Positions 48,185-59,200 of a stretch of DNA of 64,000 nt are shown here, piece by piece; position 1 is the stretch's first letter; each line of letters starts with the position of its first letter. A model generated the notes under the pieces. That model was not told the DNA's origin. It saw only the letters and a list, made by a program, of their open reading frames with translations, and searched no databases. The stretch spans positions 270,584-334,583 of the forward strand of contig LSRX01000594.1 in assembly GCA_001939145.1 (NCBI GenBank), in the 5' to 3' direction. The position numbers and the translations under genes were made by a program. Source of the DNA: Symbiodinium microadriaticum. Its lineage: Eukaryota > Sar > Dinophyceae > Suessiales > Symbiodiniaceae.

Positions 48185-48677
48185 GGGGTTTCAGGTTTAG
48201 TGTTTTAGGGTGTAGGGTTTACGGCTTTGGGCTTTGGAGTTTCGGGTTTTAGGGTTTGGGGTTCAGGCTTTTGGGTAATTTAAGGTTGAGGGTTTATGGT
48301 TTTAGAATCTTAGGGTTTAGGTTTTAGGGCTTCAGGGTTGTAGGGTTTCAGGGTTGGAGAGTTGAGGGTTTAGGGTCTATTGAAGGTTTAGGGTTCAGGG
48401 TCTAGGGTTTGGGTTTCGGGTTCAAGGTTTAGCGTTTAGGGTTTTAGGGTCTTGGGTTTAGGGTTTAGGGTTACCGGTTTAGGGTAAGGGTTGAGGGTTG
48501 AGGGCTTTCCGGGTTGAGGTTCAGGGTTTAGGGTTGAGCGTTGGTTGAGCGTTTAGGGTTCAGGGTTCAGGGCTTCGACTCTACCCTCGCACTCGGCAGG
48601 CAAGGCTCCACATAATTCAGGGTTTAGGTTTTGGGCTTAGGGTTCAGGGTTTAGGGTTTTAGGGTTTAGGGTTTAGG
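48185..48677 (+). repeat. Degenerate telomere-like array (TTTAGGG type)
   Basis: About 490 bases dominated by variants of TTTAGGG (GTTTAGGG, GTTTTAGGG, GTTCAGGG, GTTGAGGG). It becomes purest immediately before the retrotransposon: GGGTTTAGGGTTTAGG ends at 48677. TTTAGGG is the plant/alveolate-type telomere repeat, also used by dinoflagellates. Because it is internal here, it is either an old interstitial telomere or an abundant genomic repeat. Confidence 0.85.
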
Positions 48678-48700
48678 AGCACTTCGGCCCAGGCCTACTC

Positions 48701-48732
48701 GGGGCAGTGTCGTTGCCCCTCGTGTAGAGGGG
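48701..48732 (+). promoter_or_regulatory. Two mutually exclusive hairpins before ORF1
   Basis: GGGGCA (48701-48706) can pair with TGCCCC (48714-48719). CCCCTC (48716-48721) can pair perfectly with GAGGGG (48727-48732) over a 5-base loop. The two stems share CCCC, so only one can form at a time. They lie 14 bases before the ATG at 48746. A regulatory or priming role is inference. Confidence 0.5.
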
Positions 48733-48745
48733 TGCAGACTGGGCC

Positions 48746-51700
48746 ATGGCTGGTAGCAACAATGATCATTTTCTTCGGAATTGGAACCGCCTTCGGGAGG
48801 TGTCCAGGCAGCTCTGTTCTTCAATGGTGGGTGAGACTGTTAACATTGTTGCCTCTACTTTCGATGAGCCTATCTTTCAGCAAGACCGGGTCTTGGTCCG
48901 GGCATTGGTGGCCACAGGGACAGGAGAGGCGCCGGAGGGTTTGCCGCGTCGCAAAGTGGTTTTGATCCTTCGCAAGGCGGACTGGGTTGCGGTTTCGGCA
49001 ACCTCAGGGCCACTTCGTATTTTGCAGGCCAGTCTTGGGATACAGGGGGACCAGTTCACCTTGGATTGCACAGGCATCTCTTCGGTGGTCGTGTCGGCAT
49101 GTTTGCTTCGTCAAGGCGAAAGTCTTGAGGTGGCGGAGATCTTTTGTGGCGGCTTCTCGGGTTGGTCACAAGCAGGGTACATTCTTCACAAGCATAACAT
49201 CCCCATCCGCACGGCCTGGACTTTAGATGTTGACCCGTCCTGCTCTGACATGGTTCGATATCAGCATGAATCCTGGTATGAAGTCAGCAAGCTTGATGAC
49301 TTTCAGCATATACCGCCTTCGGCTACTTTTCACATGTGTGCAGATGTCACGGCCAATTGGTGGTTGCGTGCTTTTCAGGTGCAGCCAGTGGACATAGCAT
49401 GTGTATCGGCACCCTGCCAACCATGGTCTAGTGCAGGCTTGGAACAAGGACTTGATTCGGAGGAGGGACGCCTCCTTTTGCGCGTCGCGGAGATACTGGG
49501 AGTCTTCCAGGTGCCCGTTGTGCTCTTGGAACAGGTTGCAAACTTTCCTTTGCATCCCCACTTCAAGCTTGTCACGCGCGCCTGGGAACAGGCTGGGTAC
49601 CGTATCCAGTGGCAGGCCTCCTTGAACCTGTTGGATGTTTTGCCAGGGCAGAGAGTGCGCTTCTTTGTAGTGATGCTTCACAGTTCCCATCCCGGCCAGA
49701 AATGCTTGAACATGGGAGCTTGGACAACCGGAAAGCGCATCAACCTGGGGCAAGCCCGTGCACTGTTTGCCTTGCCTCCGCCGCTATTGCAGGCCAACAC
49801 TCCGACAGCAGAGACACTTGCCGTGTACATGGATCCTTGGTATGTCCCTACACCCCGCATGCCCCACCTCAGGCCCCCAAGTCCTCAGCGATATAGGCTT
49901 CGAACACACCAGGACTCCGCCGGCACTTTTGTTGCCCAGTATCAGTTTCAACATGAACTGCCACCGGCCCAGCTGCAGCGTGGTATTTTGGCGTGCTTGC
50001 TTCAGTTCCAGGGTTCCGTCCGGTTTTTCTCTGGGCCGGAGATTGCTTCAATACACGGGGCAGTGTTGCCGGTTTTTCTGCATGGTGACCAGCGCACACA
50101 GATGCGCATGCTGGGCAATGCGGTGTCTGTGCCCCAGGCCATCGTACCTCTGGTGCATGCTTGCTGCCACCTTGGTCTGCCGAATGTACCTGAGCCGGCC
50201 CAAGCTGTCTCCTGGTGTCTGCATGGCCGCTTGCACTGCGAAAATACAGCGTTGATGCCTTTTGGCAATGACTGGGTCCTTTGCCATCACCAGCAAATCG
50301 GCCAAGTTTTGCAGGTGCACGAGTGCTATAGCCCGCAAACGATGCAATGCCCGCCCCCTGAGGCTTTTGTGCAGATCTGTTTCCAGGCAGGAGCCTCGGA
50401 CTTCCAGGTGCAGGCACCGCCTGGTGTCCCAACAGGAGCTTTCCTTAGGTTTGTTGGCTGTCCAGAGGCAGCGGCTTCGGTACAAACCGGCTTCTGCCAT
50501 GAGCTGCAGGCTATGACTGTCCAGCTTCCCGCCTTGCCGTCCCTCAATTGTAATGGTTTCATTGGGGGTTCAGGGCTCGCATCAGGCCTGGCAGTGCTGC
50601 TCACATCAGATGCCATCTTTGTTGTGGAGCTAAGCACCGCCCGTTCTTGGTCGCAGCTTCTGCGAGTTTTCAGCCTCATTGCCCCGCACCAAGCTGATTT
50701 GGCCCTCTTCTCCACCACAGGCCAGCGCCTCACTGCAGCGGAGGATTTTCAGGCTTGTATGATTGCCGCGGCTGAGGACAGTGAGATCCCCATACTCCCC
50801 TTGAGCAGCCTGGTCCCACACATGCAGGTGATGCAACTTTGCCGAGATCAGGAAACGGTGCGCCTCACTGTTCCTGCTGCCGTTGCTGACCAGGTTTGGT
50901 TGGGTATGCCCTTTCATATGCTTTTCGCTCTGGGATGGGGCTCCGAAGAGCACAACTTCCCTCCACACGATGACTTGCCTTCCACCTTCGTGATGCGACC
51001 CCGACAAGTCGTCAACATGCCTCCTGACCTTTTTCAGGAGATGTGGCGCTGGTGGTTTCTGGTTGCTCGCCTTGACTCGCTTGCGACTACGTGCTGCCAG
51101 GATGCTGTTGACGTTGAGGTGCAGGTAGTTGCCAGAAGACTGTGGACCGGCCGCCTGCCGGGGACCGTGCCTCTTCAGCTGTTGTCTGATTTTTGGGCCC
51201 AGGCTAGTGCGACTTGTGCCTTACCTCCGGGCCACAGGGTGTTCTCAGGCCCGCATGCGCACCTGCCAGACAAAACGATTGGTGCATTACTTGCTGAGCC
51301 CGGGTCCTGCGTCATCCGCAAGACAGGCTGCCTTCTCCTTACGTACCACCCAGAGGTGAGAGGTGGTGGGGCCAAGAGCGAGAATCTCAGCTGGGCCCAG
51401 ACTAGGGCGGCCTCAGAATGCTTGGCGCAAGGCCTGGATCTCACATGCACTACAGCCTTTGTGGACCAGCTGTCAGCGGCGGTCGGTGCTCAGCGACTCT
51501 CTCAGACGCTTCAGGATTCAAGCAACGGCTCCCGTTGGACGGCTCTGCAAGAGCTTGCTGAGAAAGCCAAGGTGGATATCCCACAAGTGTCAAATCTGCC
51601 TGCCAAAGCCGCATTGCGGGCCAATAAATCCTCGCAGCGTCGCAAGGCCCAGGAGCGCCGCGTTGTGCATGCCAGTGAAGTGAGCCTGTCCCCCGACTTC

Positions 51701-53272
51701 TTTGTGAACGAGGATGGTTCTTCTGCCACCTTGTTGGACACCATTCAGCCTGGTGCTTCAGGGCTCAAACTTGTCGATGAGCCCGAGGCTCTGCTTCTGT
51801 TGCAGACACTCCGCGGGGTCCAGCCGGATGAACTTGGGTTGTTGGTATTGGGCCATTCTTGCCCGTGCCCTGATGAATGCAACGGCCAGCTGTGCTTCCC
51901 GGCGACCTCCAAACAAAACGGAGCTCGTTTACTTCTTGCCGGGTGTCTTCACAATGTTGGGGGTAAGCGGATCTCTGCCCGTGCAGCCGACGACATCACT
52001 GTTGCCTTGCCTGAGATTAGCTGCTGCTCTTTCGAGTGTCATGCTGATGAGTTTGAGACCGCCACCTGGCAACAAGTGGTGCAGGCCCCGGTCAAAGCCG
52101 TCGCTGAGATCTTCAAGAAAGGCGGTATGACCAAGCCTTTCACGGACCCCTGGGGTCGCAGCTTTTCTGCCAGTGGTCGGCCTGCCTTGCCTTCACTTGC
52201 GGACCGGATCTACTTCCAGGCACGGGTTCCTTGCGATCAGCTTGATCAGTTGCTGCTTTTGAGTGGGCACAACCGAGTGTATGTCACTCCGCGCAAAATG
52301 GACCGATCCGTCGTGCAGCAGTACTCCATTGTTTGGCTCGGCGCCTCTCGCCCGGATGCCCTGCATGCATCTCTTAAGGTCCAAGGCCAGCTTGGCATTG
52401 CAAGGTCTAAGAACAAGTTTGGGCTGCGAGTTCCGGCAAGCCGCTTCGCCGAGGTTTATGCTCTTCTCAAGCCTGGACAGCTCGTGCCAAGCAAAATTGC
52501 TGTGAACCGCTTGTATCGCCTGGGCCCGCTCCCACAGGAAGCCGGCCACGAAGCGATTACTGGGTGGGCCACCAAGGCAGGTTGGCCAATCAGAGTGATC
52601 AAGAGTCTGGGAGCAACCCACTGGTTGGTCGGCGCGGCCTCCCCGCCACCGACAATTTACCCCGCCTTTAATGGCCAGACCATCTTGGTGTCCGAAGCTG
52701 GCCAGCGCAATGCACAGCCGCCGGTTGTTCAATCCGGCTCTTGGGGTCAGCGCTCAACGGCTGCTCCCTCGACCAAAGAACAGAGCGCACGGGGTGAAGA
52801 TCCTTGGCTGATCAGTGATCCGTGGAGCCACGCCGCTCCTTCCTCCTTCACGGGTGCCTCCCTTTCCAGTCGTGCCTCTTTTGCTAGCAGTGAGACCCCT
52901 TCCCGCAGCCTTGCGGGCCCCACTGAGCAGCGTTTCCAGGCGCAGGACTCTCGCCTGCTGGCTCTTGAAGAGGGTCTGCAGAACCTTCGTACCCACCACG
53001 AAAAGCAGCACAATGAGCTCGTCCAGCGCCAGGCTGAGGATAGAGAAGCCTCTGCCAAGGCGGCCCTGCAGCTTCGCGACCAGATGAGCCTCATGAGCAA
53101 CGAGTTTGCTACGCAGCTTAAGCTGTCGGTCGATTCGCTGCGAGGGGCCCAGCAGCAACAGCAGCAGCAGGCACAGGCCAGTTTCGAAGAGCTGAAGTGC
53201 TTAATGATGTCGTGCCGTGACACACGTGACTGTTCCAAAAAGGCCAAGAAGCAAGGTGATGAGGAGCTTTGA
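48746..53272 (+). CDS. LINE ORF1 with C5-cytosine DNA methyltransferase domain
   Basis: 1508 residues from ATG in context GGGCCATGG. Residues about 127-470 carry C5-MTase motifs in the standard order: FCGGFSGW (motif I, SAM binding, 133-140), SAPCQPWS (motif IV with the catalytic Cys, 221-228), LEQVANF (motif VI; the usual ENV is EQV, the Glu is kept, 261-267), QRVRFF (motif VIII, 302-307), a target-recognition-sized stretch 310-445, and RMLGNAVSVPQA (motifs IX/X, 454-465). The middle (about 500-1340) has no domain I can name; around 1130-1290 it may fold as RNA-binding modules. The C-terminal 120 residues form a charged coiled coil with a Gln run (QQQQQQQ) and a Lys-rich end, as expected of a nucleic-acid-binding ORF1. 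Stop is TGA followed by C, in frame with ORF2. Confidence 0.9.
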   Translation: MAGSNNDHFLRNWNRLREVSRQLCSSMVGETVNIVASTFDEPIFQQDRVLVRALVATGTGEAPEGLPRRKVVLILRKADWVAVSATSGPLRILQASLGIQGDQFTLDCTGISSVVVSACLLRQGESLEVAEIFCGGFSGWSQAGYILHKHNIPIRTAWTLDVDPSCSDMVRYQHESWYEVSKLDDFQHIPPSATFHMCADVTANWWLRAFQVQPVDIACVSAPCQPWSSAGLEQGLDSEEGRLLLRVAEILGVFQVPVVLLEQVANFPLHPHFKLVTRAWEQAGYRIQWQASLNLLDVLPGQRVRFFVVMLHSSHPGQKCLNMGAWTTGKRINLGQARALFALPPPLLQANTPTAETLAVYMDPWYVPTPRMPHLRPPSPQRYRLRTHQDSAGTFVAQYQFQHELPPAQLQRGILACLLQFQGSVRFFSGPEIASIHGAVLPVFLHGDQRTQMRMLGNAVSVPQAIVPLVHACCHLGLPNVPEPAQAVSWCLHGRLHCENTALMPFGNDWVLCHHQQIGQVLQVHECYSPQTMQCPPPEAFVQICFQAGASDFQVQAPPGVPTGAFLRFVGCPEAAASVQTGFCHELQAMTVQLPALPSLNCNGFIGGSGLASGLAVLLTSDAIFVVELSTARSWSQLLRVFSLIAPHQADLALFSTTGQRLTAAEDFQACMIAAAEDSEIPILPLSSLVPHMQVMQLCRDQETVRLTVPAAVADQVWLGMPFHMLFALGWGSEEHNFPPHDDLPSTFVMRPRQVVNMPPDLFQEMWRWWFLVARLDSLATTCCQDAVDVEVQVVARRLWTGRLPGTVPLQLLSDFWAQASATCALPPGHRVFSGPHAHLPDKTIGALLAEPGSCVIRKTGCLLLTYHPEVRGGGAKSENLSWAQTRAASECLAQGLDLTCTTAFVDQLSAAVGAQRLSQTLQDSSNGSRWTALQELAEKAKVDIPQVSNLPAKAALRANKSSQRRKAQERRVVHASEVSLSPDFFVNEDGSSATLLDTIQPGASGLKLVDEPEALLLLQTLRGVQPDELGLLVLGHSCPCPDECNGQLCFPATSKQNGARLLLAGCLHNVGGKRISARAADDITVALPEISCCSFECHADEFETATWQQVVQAPVKAVAEIFKKGGMTKPFTDPWGRSFSASGRPALPSLADRIYFQARVPCDQLDQLLLLSGHNRVYVTPRKMDRSVVQQYSIVWLGASRPDALHASLKVQGQLGIARSKNKFGLRVPASRFAEVYALLKPGQLVPSKIAVNRLYRLGPLPQEAGHEAITGWATKAGWPIRVIKSLGATHWLVGAASPPPTIYPAFNGQTILVSEAGQRNAQPPVVQSGSWGQRSTAAPSTKEQSARGEDPWLISDPWSHAAPSSFTGASLSSRASFASSETPSRSLAGPTEQRFQAQDSRLLALEEGLQNLRTHHEKQHNELVQRQAEDREASAKAALQLRDQMSLMSNEFATQLKLSVDSLRGAQQQQQQQAQASFEELKCLMMSCRDTRDCSKKAKKQGDEEL

Positions 53273-53281
53273 CTCCTCTGT

Positions 53282-56200
53282 GTGTCCATGGATGCATCTG
53301 CAGTTTTTTGGGGTTTCTGTGGGCGTTTGTCCGGGCCCTTGGGAGCGGCCCAACGATACAATCTTGCCCGCCTCGCCAACCGAAGAGTTGGCGCCAGTGA
53401 CTACGGTCTTCTCAGGCCTTTGCTTTCGTTTGCGACACATCGGGGTGCTACGCTGTCGCTCTGCTTTCTGGGTCTTCTTTGGCCTTCCTTTTCAGTTGCG
53501 ACGCATTGGGGTTCTACGCTGTCGCTCAATCCCTGGGTCCCCTTTTCAGGCCCGAGTGTTCCCGCGCCTATAGTCGGCCATCGGAGTGACGCAGTCACCG
53601 CCGTTCATTTTTCTAGCTGTGTTCCTCTCGCCAATGTGGTGTCTAGACGTTGGCAGCCCCAAGCATGGACCAGAGTTTCCTTTGATCCTAGCCGCGGCTT
53701 TCGGTTCGGTGAAGCCAGCAACCCGGGCCCATTCACGGCATCGCGCAGGCCTCAATGCCACCCTGCACCGTTTCAATCTCCGCCCGTCGCGTCTTTGCCA
53801 AGATGCCCCCAGCAGGCTGAAACCTATCTGCTTGCCGCCACTGTCCCTGGCCAGGTCCCGCTTGTTTCTCACAGCCCGCGGCTTCATGTGTCTGATGCGT
53901 CCTCAGCTGGTCGCCCTGCCTCGCAGCAAACCATCACTGCTTTCTTTTCACCATCGCCTCCGGCAGAAGGAGCTGCTGATGCACCGTTTTTCGCTGAGAG
54001 CCCGGAGGATGATGCCCGGGAGCAAGACGAGGTTCCTGTGTTTAAGCTGGCAGTGGTTAATCCCACTAGCATTCTCCACAAGGAAGCCTCGCTGCTTGAG
54101 TTGAGGTGCCATGCTTATATGCTCTCGGAAACCTCGGCTGTTCAAGAAGCACAGAACATCGTGCAAACGCGCCTGCGCGACACCCGCCTCCAGTGGGTAT
54201 GGGGCTCGCCTGTCTCTGCCCACCAGCATGAAGGAGCGAGCAAGGTCTCTTTGCGTGGCCGCGCTGCGGGTGTGGCCCTCGCCTCGGTGTTCCCCCTACG
54301 CGCCCCTTTCAAGCCTGTGTCCAGTCCGGCTTTTGCTGCCCAAAGACTTGCCGTTGGCCACATTAGATTTGGCCCGTTGCATGCTCGGCTGCTGGTCTTA
54401 TATGGCTGGCCTGCCAATCATGCAGCAGCCAATTCAAAGAATGAGCAGCTTTTCCAGGAAGCTCTGACCATCCTGCGTGCTTCGGATTTGCCCACCATAG
54501 TTGGTGGTGACCTCAATACGGATGTAACTCAGCTGGCGGCTTGGGCCGAATTCCAAAGCCTTGGCTATGCTGAATTGTTCCAGTTGTACCAGCAACGTTT
54601 CGCCATCAGCTTGCCTGCCACTTGCCGAGGCAGCACGCGCCATGACACTGTTTTGCTGCCTCCAGTTTTTCAACAATTGCTCCGGCGGGCCTGTGTCGAT
54701 GAGGCTTGCCACTTGTTCGACTCCCATGCCCCGGTTTGTCTGACCTTCCGGCTCCCTAGCTGCAATCCTGGCCGGACTGTGTGGCGCAAGCCCAGCAGCT
54801 GGATGCCTCTCCAGCCCTCAGCTCCAGAGGTAGAGGCTTTCTACAGTGGCCGCAGTGGTACCTTGCGACAAAGTCTGACTGCCTGCTCTTCCCGTGATGA
54901 CCTCGAGGCGTGTTTCCAGAATTGGGCTGCTCAGGTCGAAGATGCGGTTGATGCTGCACTACAGGCCGCCCACGTCCTGGACCCCCTGCGGTGCCCGACA
55001 CCCGGCCTGCCGAAGCAAGCTCGCGGCCGATGTGTTTTTCGTGAGGTTAAGTCCCGTGCTTTCCCCGTCGCCACGCCTGGCGCCCGCCCCGGTGACTACC
55101 GCCCGCCTGATGAGCCCATGTCTCATCGGTCCAGGTTGAAGGTTAAACAGGTTCGGCGCTTGCAAGCTTTTGCCCGCAAACTGAGCTCCCTGCGCCGCGG
55201 CTGTGGCCAGCTCCCAATCCCGTCATCAGCTGTACCTGCGCTGCTGGCCGAGTGGCAGGCAATACAAGGTGCCAGAGGTTATCCTCCTTGCTTCAAGGCT
55301 TGGCTCCTCCAGGTTGCTCATTTCGAGGTGTTCTATGCAGCCCCAGACTTGCCCTCGGCTGATTGCCACCGCCGGCACCAGAGGCCAGACAGGATGCAGG
55401 CTGCCACAGATCTTGGTGTCTGGCCACCAGACGACTGGTTAGAGGACGTCTTGTCTTTTGTCAGGTTTGAGTGTGAAGCGGTTATCTGCCAGGAGCATAC
55501 CGCTCGCCGCAAGCTGCAAGCCTATCGGTGCCAGCAGGACCGTGCTCAGGGCCTTCAAGCTGCCTACCGCTCCGTGCGGCCCGATGCCAATCCTCCCTTC
55601 ACGGCTGTGCCGGTCGAGGAAGCGCAGACTGCGGAGTTACATTGTTGTGCTGCAGAATCATGGGGCTTGTATCGTTTACCTGCGCCCGAGTTCTACCGGT
55701 GCCATTGCTCCGCCCTTGCAGATGCTTTCCCTGCGGAAGTCGGCAGCTTGGTTGACGATGAAGTTTTCGGGCCACGCCTTTGGGTACGGGTGCCTGACTG
55801 CCCCTATCTGACAAGCTTCTGCTTGAGCCAACATACCGAGGCCTCCACTCCCAAGGAACTCCACCGCACTTTCACAGATTACTGGCATCCCATTTGGAAT
55901 CGGGATGTGGGACAGGCCGTTGCCTCCCTGGATCCATGGTCCGACTTTGTGCAAGCACTGCCCTCTTGCCCGGCGGCTGCGGGTACCTTGCAGCTCGACT
56001 TTACCGGCCTGGATTTCTGGCGTGACCACCTGCGGAGTCTCAAGCCTAACAGCGCCACGGGCTACTGCGGTTTTTCTAACCGTGAGTTAAAGTGGCTCCC
56101 GGACCAGCCTTTGGCGGACTTGATAGAGCTTTTTCGTTTGTGTACCATCCATGGATGGCCTCGGCACCTTGCCAGTGCCACTGTCTCTGTCCTGGCCAAA

Positions 56201-59200
56201 ATACAGGTGCCTTTGGGTATGCAGCACGGCCGCCCCATCACTGTGTTTGCCAACCTCTACCGTCTTTGGGCTTCTGGCGTAGCCAAGACCATACTCAAGC
56301 AATGGTCTACCTGGCTCCCGCCGGGCGTCAAGGGTAGCATTCCGGGACGTTCTGTCCGCGATTTGTCACTTTCCCTCGAGTGCCGCATCGAGCAAAGCCT
56401 TCTGGCTAACTTGCCCTTCGCTGGCTTTTCGATTGACATTGTCAAGTGTTTCAACCAGCTTGCCCGGGTGCCCCTCAGGTTTCTTTTGGGTCACTTACAG
56501 GTGCCGGAGCCCATACTGCATGCGTGGTTTGACTTCTTGACTTCGTGCCAACGGCGCCCGGTGTTCCACAATTGCATTGGGCCCCCGGTGATGTCCACCA
56601 CTGGAATGCCAGAGGGATGCCCACTGTCGGTCCTCGCACAAGTCGCGGTGTGCTGGGCAGCTCAAGCCCGGGATTTGTGTTTTGGGGCTGAGTTGTCCTC
56701 CTATGTGGATAACTTCACATGGACCGGGCCAAGTCGTGAGGCCCTTGCGGAGGCTATTCTCGACTCCCAGGGTTTTTGCACATCTCTAAAGCTCCCCATC
56801 GACTGGACCAAATCTTTCTGCTGGTCCACATGCCGCCACATCAAGAAATGGCTCCAAGGCCCGGCACAACAGCTTCTACCTCCGGAAGCTAGCCTTCGAG
56901 TCGTTGACGGGGCCAAGGACCTGGGTGTTGCCTTCAAGTTTCGCCGCTCCAATGCCTTGCTGGCCGCCCAGAAGCGCATTACTGAAGGTCAACGCCGACT
57001 GGAGTGTTTAAACCACCCTAGCCTCCCGCTCTTTGACAAGGCCCGCATCATTCAGACCAGCATCTGGCCAGCTACTATGTACGGCCTTGAGGGCAGGCTG
57101 CTCCATGACGACTGTGTCAGTAAACTCCGCACGGGCGCGTGTCGGGCCCTTGTGGGTCCCCGCCCGTCTGCAAGCCCTGTCCTCGCCTTGTCGGCACTGA
57201 CTCCCAGAGTCGTTGATCCTGAGGTCTACCTCCTCTGTCAGTCGGTCCTGGCTTTGCAGCGGCTCCTTGTCCTTGATGAGGACCTGGCAAAATGGTGGCT
57301 CCAATGTACGGCTGATAACCTCTTGTCTGCGAGTAGAGCCATTGGCCCTGCTACAGCTCTTGCGCGGCTTTTGCAGCGCAATGGATGGCGCCTTAGTTGT
57401 GACGGCACGGCCATGGGCCCGGGCCATGCCTTCTTCGACCTCAGGTGGGATCGGCCTAAAGTAGTCCGTGCAGCAATCAAGACTGCGTGGCTCTCGCAGG
57501 TACCCGAAAAAGTGCGCTCTCGCAACGGGATGTTGCACGCCGGGGTGCCCTTACCGGACCTCACTGACAAAGTCCTCTCGGAGTACAGTGGTGGTTTTCA
57601 GGTGCACTTGGCTCAGTCCATTGTTGGCGGCTTCAGGTCCAATGCTGCCCGTGCCAAATGGGATCCTTTGCAGAATGCGCAGTGCTCGCTGTGTGGCCTC
57701 CCCGACAGCAAACACCACCGTCTGTTCTGCTGCCCGGCTGCAGGTAACTTGCGTCATCTGTACCAGCCCCTGCTGTCGTGGGTCGAAGGGGAGATGCCTC
57801 ATTGGGTGCATTGTCCTTTTCCCGTTGAGCATGCCTCAGAGGATTTCTTGCGCCTGTATTGGCGGAGTCGCCGGCTGATTGCACCTCCAGAACCGGTGCA
57901 CTTGTTGCCTCTGCAGATGCCGACGTTGCACTTCTTTACTGATGGTGCATGTAACAATCCTACGGTCCCAGCTGCCCGACACGCTGCCTGGGCAGTTGTC
58001 ATGTACGTTGCTGAAACTACGGTGGACTTTGCTGGCGCCATACGATTGTGGCAGGAAACTGCTGTGCCACCAGCGGGTTGGCATATCGTTGCCCGGGGCG
58101 TTGTTCCTGGCCAGCAAGACATCAACAGGGCCGAGTACTGCGCCATCATCCAAGCGCTGCAGCTTGCAAAATTTTTTCATGGTTGCGAGGCTGTGGTCTG
58201 GTCGGATTCGGCAAATGCCTTGAGAGCGGTGGGAACCATCAGTGGATGTGGCGCGATGCCTAGCGCACGGCACTTTGCTTCTGACCTTGAGCCCCACAAC
58301 CTGCGCCTTTTGCGGGACAACGTGCTGCTGCGAAAAGTGCAGGCACACCAGGACCTGACGGTCGTGCACCTTCACGGGCTTCAGCCGGAAGCTTTCACTG
58401 CACTTGGCAATGCGATTGCAGACTCGGCTGCCAAAACTGCTCTGCGTGAGGATTTACCTTTGTCTGCAGACTGCTGCTCTCAGGTCAAGGAGTGGCGGCA
58501 AGACCAAGAACAGTCTTTTCGGCTATTTTGCAGATATCTCACTGAGCTTACCAAGCTTGTCGTGCCGGCCAAACGCAATGTACGAACTGCAGATACTTCA
58601 TCTGCCGAGACAACGGTGCAGGCTACAACAGCGCGAACCGCGTGGCTTCGCCTCCAACCAGATGCTGATGAATGCCCGATCCAGATTGCCGCTACTGCAG
58701 CTAACATCACCTGGCCTGCAGGCTGGCCGGAATGGTATGGCTCTGCACTCCTGCAGTGGCTCATTGACTTGAGATGGCCTCGCCACCTGGCGATGCCTTC
58801 ACGGCATGCACGGATCACCTACGTCGAGCTCTTGGTCAACTTTGTCGTCACAACGGCAGTGCTACCGCCCGTCCGGTTGGCAAAGCAGGCCCAGACTCAG
58901 TGGGTAAGTCTTCTGGATCCAGGTGGTATTTTGCTGCCAGCCATACTGCGCGAGCTGACCGTCCAGTTTGTCGCAAGCATTGGACAGCTCGGGAAGGCCC
59001 TGGGGATTGCCCTCTGGCCTTCCCCAAGACATCATCGGTTGCATACATTGGAGCTATGCGGCAGTGCAGGAGGCAGAAAGGGTTTGCTACACCGGCCTCT
59101 GCTTCGACAATTGCAACAGACCAGCGAGGTCCTGCAGGCTGTCCTTGAAAGTACGAGGCCCGGAGAAGCGTTGCGAGAAGCTGCGTGGTCTACAGGTAGA

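Noticed and set aside
48185..48677. Chromosome end (true telomere)
   Set aside because: The repeats are degenerate and internal, with genes and mobile elements on both sides.
53217..53573. 118-codon + ORF bridging the ORF1 stop and ORF2 start
   Set aside because: It is out of frame with both and has no domain. Its apparent repeats come from the 66-bp duplication read in another frame.
49223..58700. Many minus-strand and alternative-frame ORFs of 60-210 codons within the LINE
   Set aside because: They are shadows of the two long ORFs, which have clear domains.
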